From: UBA4656 sp002405525
GTDB taxonomy: Bacteria; Pseudomonadota; Gammaproteobacteria; Xanthomonadales; Ahniellaceae
Assembly (NCBI GenBank): GCA_036723735.1
Contig: DAIMGT010000010.1
Location: 1 to 64,000, forward strand
DNA length: 64,000 nucleotides
Direction: 5' to 3'
The position numbers and the translations under genes are program-made. Below, piece by piece: positions 58,749 through 64,000 of this stretch; within the stretch, counting starts at the first letter, position 1; the number at the start of each line of letters is the position of its first letter. The notes beneath the pieces are model-generated. The model saw only the letters and a program-made list of their open reading frames with translations, was not told the origin of the DNA and did not search any database.

Positions 58749-59923
58749 TAGATGCGGTTCCGCTCGACCAGCTGCTTGGCGATGATGATGCGCTGCATCT
58801 CGTTGGTGCCCTCGCCGATGCACATCAGCATCGCGTCGCGGTAGTAGCGCTCGATCTCGTACTCGGTGGAGTAGCTGTAGCCGCCGAAGATCCGCATCGC
58901 TTCCTGCGCGCAGAACACGCCGGTCTCGGTGCAGAAGTACTTCGCCATGCCGGCCTCCATGTCGCAGCGCGCTCCGGTGTCGTAGGCGCGCGCCGCGCTC
59001 TCGACGAGCAGCTTGGACGCTTCGACCTTGGCCGCCATCTCCCCGAGCTTCAACTGGATGGCCTGGTGCTCGGCGATCGCCTTGCCGAAGGTCTTGCGCT
59101 CCTGCGCGTAGCGCACCGCAAGACCGAGTGCGCCGGCGGCGATGCCGGTGCCGCGCGCGGCGATGTTGATCCGGCCGAGTTCGAGGCCTCCGACCGCATG
59201 CTGGAAGCCGCGGCCTTCCTCGCCGCCGAGCAGGCAGTCGGCCGGCACGCGGTAGCCGTCGAACACGAGTTCGCAGGTGTCGATCGAACGGTAGCCGAGT
59301 TTCTTCATCTTCTTGGCGACGATGAAGCCCTCGCCCTTCTCGGCGATGAACATGCTCATGCCCTTGTGGCGCGGCTGCGCCTCGGGGTCGGTCTTGACCA
59401 GCAGCAGCACCGCGCCGCCGTACATCGAGTTGGTGATCCAGGTCTTCGCGCCGTCGACCACGTAGTGGTCGCCGTCGCGCCGCGCCACCGTGCGGATCGA
59501 CTGCAGGTCGGTGCCGGCATTGGGCTCGGTGAGCGCCAGCCCGCCACGCAGTTCGCCCGACGCCATGCGCGGCAGGTACTTCGCCTTCTGAGCCGGCGTG
59601 CCGCAGCGCTCGATGGCCGAGGCCATGATCAGGTGCGAGTTGAAGATGCCCGAGGGCGCCATCCACACCGAGGCCACCTTGATGACGATCTTCGCGTAGA
59701 CGCTGGCGGAAAGCCCCAGTCCGCCGTACTCGGGCGAGATGGTCGCGCCGAACAGGCCGAGTTCCTTCATCTGCTCGACCAGTTCGTGCGGGTACTTGTC
59801 CTCGGTGTCGTACTCGCGCGCGATCGGCCGCACCGACTTCTCGACCCAGGCGTCGATGGTGTCGAGCAGGGTGCGTTCGTCGTCGGCGGACCAGTGGTTT
59901 TGGTGTTTCGCTACGGCGTTCAT
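58748..59923 (-). CDS. acyl-CoA dehydrogenase
   Basis: This 391-aa FAD enzyme introduces an alpha,beta double bond into an acyl-CoA. GGLALTEPNAGTDLQSIRTVARRDGDHYVVDGAKTWITNSM is the FAD/substrate region. The catalytic Glu is expected in CIGEGTNEMQRIIIAKQLVERNRI at the C-terminus. IFGGYSYSTEYEIERYYRDAM is typical. The start MNAVAKHQNHW (ATG 59923) looks real. Neighbours (CoA-transferases, MaoC hydratase, CitE-like lyase) suggest oxidation of a dicarboxylyl- or methylsuccinyl-type CoA, but specificity cannot be read from sequence alone. Confidence 0.92.
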   Translation of the reverse strand: MNAVAKHQNHWSADDERTLLDTIDAWVEKSVRPIAREYDTEDKYPHELVEQMKELGLFGATISPEYGGLGLSASVYAKIVIKVASVWMAPSGIFNSHLIMASAIERCGTPAQKAKYLPRMASGELRGGLALTEPNAGTDLQSIRTVARRDGDHYVVDGAKTWITNSMYGGAVLLLVKTDPEAQPRHKGMSMFIAEKGEGFIVAKKMKKLGYRSIDTCELVFDGYRVPADCLLGGEEGRGFQHAVGGLELGRINIAARGTGIAAGALGLAVRYAQERKTFGKAIAEHQAIQLKLGEMAAKVEASKLLVESAARAYDTGARCDMEAGMAKYFCTETGVFCAQEAMRIFGGYSYSTEYEIERYYRDAMLMCIGEGTNEMQRIIIAKQLVERNRI

Positions 59924-59960
59924 TCGTGCTGCCTCGTTGGCGCCTAGTCGTTCGTGTCGG

Positions 59961-60060
59961 AGCCCAGGGCCCAGGGCTCAGGGCCCAGCAGAAGCAGGAG
60001 CGCGCGGGCTCGCAGGCTCTTTCTGGGCCCTGGGCCCTGTACCCTGGGCTCTATACCCTT
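59961..60060. repeat. inverted heptamer-array element of a second sequence type
   Basis: Heptamers AGCCCAG, GGCCCAG, GGCTCAG, GGCCCAG (59961-59988) are followed by a 34-bp spacer and the inverse series CTGGGCC, CTGGGCC, CTGTACC, CTGGGCT, CTATACC (60023-60057). It has the same layout and 7-nt period as the GCGAATG elements but a different unit. It fills the gap between the acyl-CoA dehydrogenase start (38 bp away) and the MaoC gene end and would form a long mRNA hairpin. Confidence 0.82.
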
Positions 60061-60117
60061 CGCTGCGAAAGCCCCGACGTTGCAACTCGCTTTGCCCATT
60101 GCACCCTCCGCCCGCCG

Positions 60118-60636
60118 CTAGTAATTGACCTTGTCCTCCACCGAATGCCCGCGCTTGGCGATCAGCATCGTGCGGTTGAAGGTGCACACCAGCTTGCCGT
60201 CCTGGTTGTAGCCGTCGGTCCTGACGGTGACGATGCCCGCGCCCGGCCGCGACTTCGACTCGCGCTTGTCCAGCACCTGCGATTCGCAGGTCAGGGTGTC
60301 GCCGGCGAACAGCGGGTGGGTGAGCTTGATGTCCGACCAGCCGAGGTTGGCGATCGCCTTCTGGCTGACGTCGGTCACGCTCATGCCCACCATCAGCGCC
60401 ACGGTGAACGGCGAGCAGACGATGCAGCGCCCGAACTCCGAGGCCTTCGCGTACTCGGCGTCGAAGTGCATCGGATGGGTGTTCATGGTCAGCAGCGTGA
60501 ACCACGTGTTGTCCGTTTCCGTGATCGTGCGCCCGGGACGGTGTTCGTACACGTCGCCGATCTGGAAGTCCTCGAAGTAGCGGCCGAAGGTCTCGCGATA
60601 GCGCTGCGGACCCACTTCTTTGACGTTCTGCACCAT
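60118..60636 (-). CDS. MaoC-family enoyl-CoA hydratase
   Basis: This 172-aa hot-dog-fold hydratase has RYFEDFQIGDVYEHRPGRTITETDNTWFTLLTMNTHPMHFDAEYAKASEFGRCIVCSPFTVALMVG, containing the MaoC active-site Asp/His pair (HPMHFD). LTHPLFAGDTLTCESQVLDKRESKSRPGAGIVTVRTDGYNQDG is typical of the mesaconyl-CoA / methylmalyl-CoA hydratase subgroup. It is followed by a CitE-like lyase on the same strand 25 bp upstream, matching hydratase-lyase pairs that break down itaconate- or mesaconate-type acids. Confidence 0.86.
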   Translation of the reverse strand: MVQNVKEVGPQRYRETFGRYFEDFQIGDVYEHRPGRTITETDNTWFTLLTMNTHPMHFDAEYAKASEFGRCIVCSPFTVALMVGMSVTDVSQKAIANLGWSDIKLTHPLFAGDTLTCESQVLDKRESKSRPGAGIVTVRTDGYNQDGKLVCTFNRTMLIAKRGHSVEDKVNY

Positions 60637-60661
60637 GGCGGGATGTCCTGCGGGAAGGGAT

Positions 60662-61498
60662 TCAGGCGCGGCAGCCGAGCGCGCCCAGCGCCAGCGCGCG
60701 CCGCGCGGCGAGTTCGATCGGGCGGTCGACCAGCTTGCCGTCGACGGCGACCGCCTCGCCGCGCGCGGATTCCATCGCCTCGACCACGCGCCGGGCGCGC
60801 GCGAGTTCTTCGGCCGTGGGCAGGAAGCGCGACTGGATGACCGGGACCTGGTCGGGATGGATGGCGGCCTTGGCGGTCGCGCCGAGCGCGATCACGCGGT
60901 CGGTTTCCGCGGCGAGGCCGTCGGCGTCCTTGAGGTCGAGGCAGGGCACGTCGATGAAGCCGATCTCGCGTTCGGCGGCGACCAGCGCAAGCTGTGTGCG
61001 TGGGGCGAGGAAGGCGTCCCAGCCCGGGCGGCCGCGCAGCGCGACCGCGAAGTCGAAGCCGCCGAACATCAGCGCCGACACGCGGGGCGTCGCGCCCGCG
61101 ATGGCGCGCGCATCGAGCAGGCCGCGCGGGCTTTCGATCAGCGCGATCAGCCGGGTCGCGCGGTCGCCCAGCGCCTGGTCGGCCACCACCAGTTCGTCGG
61201 CGGATTCGACCTTGGGCAGCATCACGAAGTCGGGCTCGATGCGGCTTTCGCGCAGCAGCGCGAGGTCGCGCGCGCCGGCCGGCGTGGTGGTGCCGTTGAT
61301 GCGGAAGCCCAGCTCGCCGCGGCGCGCCGGATTCGCGGCCACGAAGGCCACCACGTGCTCGCGCGCGCTGTCCTTGTCGGCGGGGCCCACCGCATCCTCG
61401 AGGTCGATGCAGGCCTGGTCGGCATCCGCCGCCAGCGCCTTGGCGAAGCGTTCGGGCCGCGAGCCGGGCACGAACAGCAGGCAGCGGCGCGGGTTCAC
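60662..61498 (-). CDS. HpcH/HpaI-CitE family C-C lyase
   Basis: This 278-aa TIM-barrel lyase has RRCLLFVPGSRPERFAKALAADADQACIDLEDAVGPADKDSAREHV at the N-terminus (substrate and CoA-binding Arg/Asp), then DFVMLPKVESADEL and ATRLIALIESPRGLLDARAIA with the metal-ligand Glu. It is likely a (methyl)malyl- or citramalyl-CoA lyase. The start GTG 61498 overlaps the stop of the deacetylase-like gene (GTGA), showing translational coupling. With the MaoC hydratase it forms a hydration/cleavage module. Confidence 0.88.
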   Translation of the reverse strand: MNPRRCLLFVPGSRPERFAKALAADADQACIDLEDAVGPADKDSAREHVVAFVAANPARRGELGFRINGTTTPAGARDLALLRESRIEPDFVMLPKVESADELVVADQALGDRATRLIALIESPRGLLDARAIAGATPRVSALMFGGFDFAVALRGRPGWDAFLAPRTQLALVAAEREIGFIDVPCLDLKDADGLAAETDRVIALGATAKAAIHPDQVPVIQSRFLPTAEELARARRVVEAMESARGEAVAVDGKLVDRPIELAARRALALGALGCRA

Positions 61499-62391
61499 GG
61501 CGCGCGCACCGACTGCGCGAAGTGCGCGGCGATCTCGCGCCGTTGCGCGAACCAGGTGCCCTTGGTCTGCGCCGCGTGGCGCAGGAAGGCCTCCAGCGCG
61601 CCGATCCGGCCCGGGCGGCCGATGATGCGCAGATGCAGGCCGAGGCTCATCATCACCGGCCGGTGCGCGCTCTCGGCGTGCAGGCGCTCGAAGGTGTCGA
61701 CGGCGTATTCCAGCCATTGGGAGGGCAGGTAGCCGGGCGCGAGCCACATCTTCATGTCGTTGGTGTCGAGCTGGTAGGGCACGATCACCATCGGCTTCGA
61801 CGAGCCCTCCACCGCGCCCCAGAACGGCGTGTCGGCCGAGTAGTCGTCCATGTGGTACTGGCAGCCTTCCTCCTGCAGCAGCCGGCGGGTGTTCGCCGTG
61901 TGCAGGTAGCGGCTGAGCCAGCCCACCGGCCGCGTGCCGGTGGTGCGCTCGAGCGAGTCCAGGCCCTTGCGGATGAACTCGCGTTCGGCGGCTTCGTCGA
62001 ACTTGAACTGGTGCACCCAGCGCCAGCCGTGGCAGCACGGTTCGTGGCCGCGCGCCTTGATGTAGGCGGCGATGTGCGGGGCGCGTTCGACGGCCAGGGC
62101 GGCGGCGGTGTAGGTCGCCCGGACCTTGCATTCGTCCAGCGCGGCGGCGACCCGCGCGTGGCCTTCGTTGATGCCGTAGCGGTAGTTCGATTCGTTGCCG
62201 AAGTTGCGGATCGGCTTCGACAGCGAGACGGCGAGCTCGTCGACCTGCTCGGTGATGGGGTCGCCCTCGGCGATCGAATATTCCGAGCCCTCCTCGACGT
62301 TGACCACGATCGACAGCGCGAGCCTCGCCTTGCCGGGCCAGTGCCAGGCGGCGGGCTTCGGGGCGGGCTTGCGGGTGTGCTGGGTAGCCAT
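61495..62391 (-). CDS. polysaccharide deacetylase / PuuE-like family protein
   Basis: This 298-aa NodB-fold hydrolase is close in style to allantoinase PuuE-type proteins: KARLALSIVVNVEEGSEYSIAEGDP (metal Asp position replaced by the NVEEGSE type), YGINEGHARVAAALDECKVRATYTAAALAVERAPHIAAYIKARGHEPCCHGWRWVHQ with the expected His pair, and MMSLGLHLRIIGRPGRIGALE. There is no signal peptide, so it is cytoplasmic and acts on a small molecule such as a ureide or amide rather than a polymer. It is coupled to the CitE-like lyase. Confidence 0.82.
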   Translation of the reverse strand: MATQHTRKPAPKPAAWHWPGKARLALSIVVNVEEGSEYSIAEGDPITEQVDELAVSLSKPIRNFGNESNYRYGINEGHARVAAALDECKVRATYTAAALAVERAPHIAAYIKARGHEPCCHGWRWVHQFKFDEAAEREFIRKGLDSLERTTGTRPVGWLSRYLHTANTRRLLQEEGCQYHMDDYSADTPFWGAVEGSSKPMVIVPYQLDTNDMKMWLAPGYLPSQWLEYAVDTFERLHAESAHRPVMMSLGLHLRIIGRPGRIGALEAFLRHAAQTKGTWFAQRREIAAHFAQSVRAP

Positions 62392-62423
62392 GGCGGCGAA
62401 AATCGGGGTCTGAAAACCGGGCT

Positions 62424-62483
62424 CAGAGTACAGATTCGACGAAGGGCGTCATTGGCGTCGGCAGACAGCGAAACTGTACTCTG
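62424..62483. terminator. inverted repeat between SDR and deacetylase-like genes
   Basis: A perfect 10-bp inverted repeat (CAGAGTACAG / CTGTACTCTG) with a 40-nt loop fills most of the 110-bp gap. Flanks CCGGG and CCCCGGG also pair in part. It resembles the CAGAGTAC-containing intergenic repeats I recall from Xanthomonadaceae. It could be a terminator or REP-like element. No U-tract was seen. Confidence 0.5.
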
Positions 62484-62501
62484 CCCCGGGTTTGTCTTGC
62501 T

Positions 62502-63344
62502 TCAGTGGTATTCCTCGCCCCCGGAGACGTTCATCGACTCCCCGGTGACGTACTGTGCCTGCGCCGAACACAGCCAGGCGCAGGCGCTGGCCGTGTCCTC
62601 CGGCAGGCCCGCGCGACCGAGTGGAATGCGGCCCTTCATCGCCGCGAGGTACTGCTCCATCGTCATTCCGAGCGCCTTGGAGAAATACTCGTTCTGCCAG
62701 GCCCCGAGTCCGGTGGTGACGTGGTTGGGGCAGATCGCATTGCAGGTGATCCCGTGGCGGCCGAGTTCGATCGCGGTCACGCGGGTGAGGCCCACCAAGC
62801 CATGTTTGGATGAACAGTAGGCACTGGCGAAAGGGAAGCCCGACTTCGCCGCCTGTGAGGCGATGTTCACGATGCGCCCGCCGCGACCCTGGCGCACCAT
62901 CTGCTCGGCCGCGTACTTGGTGGCGATGAAGGCGCCGCGCAGGTTAACCCCGAGCACCGCGTCCCACTCGGCGAGTGTCATCTCGAGGATCGGCTTCATC
63001 AGGTAACCGATGCCGGCGTTGTTGACCAGGATGTCGAGGCTGCCGTAGCGCTCGACCGTGGCGGCGACCACCGCCCGGACCTGGTCTTCCTCCAGGACGT
63101 CGAGCGCCATCGCGCTGCATTCGCCGCCATCGGCGCGGATCGAACCCGCGACCTTGGACATCTCCTCGTCGGTGCCGACCGCGGTGACCGGCATCTCCGG
63201 CCCGCGCGAGCGGCCGATGTCGGTGATCACCACCCTGCAGCCTTCCGCTGCGAGGCGCCGCGCCATCGCTTCACCGAGGCCCTTGGCGCGACCGGCACCG
63301 GTGATGAGGGCGACTTTACCGTGGAGGTCGGGGTAGGTGGGCAT
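62502..63344 (-). CDS. short-chain dehydrogenase/reductase
   Basis: This 280-aa SDR oxidoreductase has a cofactor motif of the variant form LITGAGRAKGLGEAMARRL (residues 13-31). NNAG is present in DILVNNAGIGYLMKP, and the catalytic Ser-Tyr-Lys are in NIASQAAKSGFPFASAYCSSKHGLVG. The C-terminal CSAQAQYVTGESMNVSGGEEYH is typical. ATG 63344 gives MPTYPDLHGKVALITGAG. It is probably NAD-dependent and oxidises a hydroxy intermediate of the CoA pathway. Confidence 0.9.
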   Translation of the reverse strand: MPTYPDLHGKVALITGAGRAKGLGEAMARRLAAEGCRVVITDIGRSRGPEMPVTAVGTDEEMSKVAGSIRADGGECSAMALDVLEEDQVRAVVAATVERYGSLDILVNNAGIGYLMKPILEMTLAEWDAVLGVNLRGAFIATKYAAEQMVRQGRGGRIVNIASQAAKSGFPFASAYCSSKHGLVGLTRVTAIELGRHGITCNAICPNHVTTGLGAWQNEYFSKALGMTMEQYLAAMKGRIPLGRAGLPEDTASACAWLCSAQAQYVTGESMNVSGGEEYH

Positions 63345-63401
63345 GGTGGGTGCCTGGGGATGTTCAGTGCTTGGGGTTGGTGAGCGGATGGCTGTAGAGC
63401 A

Positions 63402-63534
63402 GCGAATGGCGAATGGCGAATGGGCCAAGTGTGAGGACTGAGGAAGGTTAGCGAGCTCTCCGGTGGAGCGCCGATGGGCACGCTTCCCCGCGAGCCGGAC
63501 GCTTCCTATTCGCCATTCGCCATTCGCCATTCGC
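63402..63534. repeat. inverted heptamer-array element 3
   Basis: (GCGAATG)x3 at 63402-63422, an 84-bp spacer, then TATTCGC plus (CATTCGC)x3 at 63507-63534. It lies 58 bp upstream of the SDR start, between SDR and the REDY-like gene. The right inner border (CGCTTCCTATTCGCC) matches element 2 (CGCTTGCTATTCGCC), showing a shared family rather than simple slippage. Confidence 0.88.
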
Positions 63535-63568
63535 CGCTCTTCGCGCCATTCGCGGCTCCCGCCGCGTG

Positions 63569-63877
63569 TCACAGCGCATCGGTCAAGATGAACATCGGGT
63601 TGTCCGCGAACTGGCCGAACTCCGCCGCGCCCTGCTGGATCGCGGGCGAGGACACGTCGCGGCCGAAGGCCTCCATGTCCTTGATGCGGATCAGCTCGAT
63701 GTACTCGTAGGCAGGCTTGCCCTCGCCGATCAGCAGGCCGGCGGCCTTGAGCACCTCGAAGCGATCCACCGAGGCCAGCGCATTGACCGTCGGCAGGTCG
63801 CGCTCGCGCGCCCAGCGCTCGTAGTCCTCGCGGCTGGCGCCAGGCTTGAGGTTGAACAGCACGACGACGGTCTTCAT
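63569..63877 (-). CDS. EthD / REDY-like (HapK-type) small protein
   Basis: This 102-aa ferredoxin-like-fold protein includes KTVVVLFNLKPGASREDYERWARERDLPTVNALASVDRFEV, with the REDY motif of HapK-like proteins. EYIELIRIKDMEAFGRDVSSP follows. The family is dimeric and often sits in aromatic or acyl catabolic operons with unknown enzymatic role. ATG 63877 is preceded by a good GGAGGG SD. It heads the minus-strand catabolic set, and a palindromic operator lies 27 bp upstream. Confidence 0.8.
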   Translation of the reverse strand: MKTVVVLFNLKPGASREDYERWARERDLPTVNALASVDRFEVLKAAGLLIGEGKPAYEYIELIRIKDMEAFGRDVSSPAIQQGAAEFGQFADNPMFILTDAL

Positions 63878-63903
63878 GGTTTCCCTCCGCTGCCCTGCAT
63901 GGC

Positions 63904-63925
63904 AGAATTTGTCCGGACAAATTCT
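63904..63925. promoter_or_regulatory. 22-bp perfect palindrome, candidate operator of the catabolic set
   Basis: A perfect 22-bp palindrome centred on TTTGTCCGGACAAA lies just upstream of the REDY-like gene, in AT-rich contrast to its surroundings. Its form suits a dimeric GntR- or TetR-family regulator. A possible plus-strand start (ATGGCCGCCGC, 63990) at the window edge could begin a divergent regulator gene, but too little is visible to call it. Confidence 0.7.
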
Positions 63926-64000
63926 AGGCCCGCCGGGGCGGCCGGGTCAAACCCCGGGCCGCGGCGGGCCGCCCACCCGAGGATGCCCCATGGCCGCCGC

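Overview
This GC-rich window (about 70% G+C) carries an almost complete purple-bacterial photosynthesis gene cluster (PGC), followed by two accessory metabolic clusters. The order crtEF-bchCXYZ-pufBALMC, bchFNBHLM-lhaA-puhABC-acsF-puhE and the ppsR/ppaA pair are typical of Proteobacteria. The absence of pufQ, the four-haem PufC and heptanucleotide repeats of a kind I associate with Lysobacterales/Xanthomonadales point to an aerobic or facultative gammaproteobacterial phototroph. The taxon is an inference, not proven.

Layout. 1-3.8 kb: end of a VWA protein, idi, then crtI-crtB and a small membrane protein. 3.8-6.2 kb: crtD-crtC on the minus strand. 6.3-17 kb: crtE-crtF, bchC-X-Y-Z, pufB-A-L-M-C. 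17.2-21.4 kb (minus): bchG, a BCD-family transporter, bchP, tspO and a small membrane protein, mostly joined by 4-bp stop/start overlaps. 21.7-24.1 kb (minus): ppaA/aerR and ppsR. 24.4-38.4 kb: bchF-N-B-H-L-M, lhaA, puhA-B-C, acsF, puhE. 38.5-42.3 kb: an unusual tandem-repeat protein, a second light-harvesting pair (pucBA), pucC and a peptide deformylase.

Together these genes make bacteriochlorophyll a (light-independent protochlorophyllide reductase, oxygen-dependent cyclase AcsF, COR, esterification by BchG/BchP) and spirilloxanthin-series carotenoids (no crtA). They also build RC-LH1 and a peripheral LH2-type antenna. bchI, bchD, bchO and crtA are not in the window. Five promoter regions carry TGT-N12-ACA PpsR/CrtJ boxes, several overlapping sigma70-like -35/-10 elements, so the cluster looks under redox/light repression by the PpsR encoded inside it.

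The accessory part begins with a secreted alpha-amylase, a diguanylate cyclase and tRNA-Arg(CCG). At 46-56 kb lies a set with a Tat-type flavin amine oxidase, a TonB receptor, a DUF1838 protein, a methyltransferase, a small unknown, a DUF3598-like protein, a Tat-type nitrilase homologue and a CpeT-like protein. At 56-64 kb a minus-strand CoA-dependent catabolic set (two family III CoA-transferases, acyl-CoA dehydrogenase, MaoC hydratase, CitE-like lyase, deacetylase-like protein, SDR, REDY/EthD-like protein) is interrupted by inverted heptamer arrays. One pair of arrays exactly brackets a four-helix-bundle protein gene.

Most notable: (i) the 347-aa protein with eleven alternating copies of two short motifs beside the antenna genes; (ii) the inverted heptamer-array elements; (iii) crtC with no start codon in its frame; (iv) a crtI promoter predicted to give a leaderless mRNA with a PpsR box over the start codon; (v) an LH2 alpha chain with Phe44-Ile45, predicting a B800-820-type antenna.
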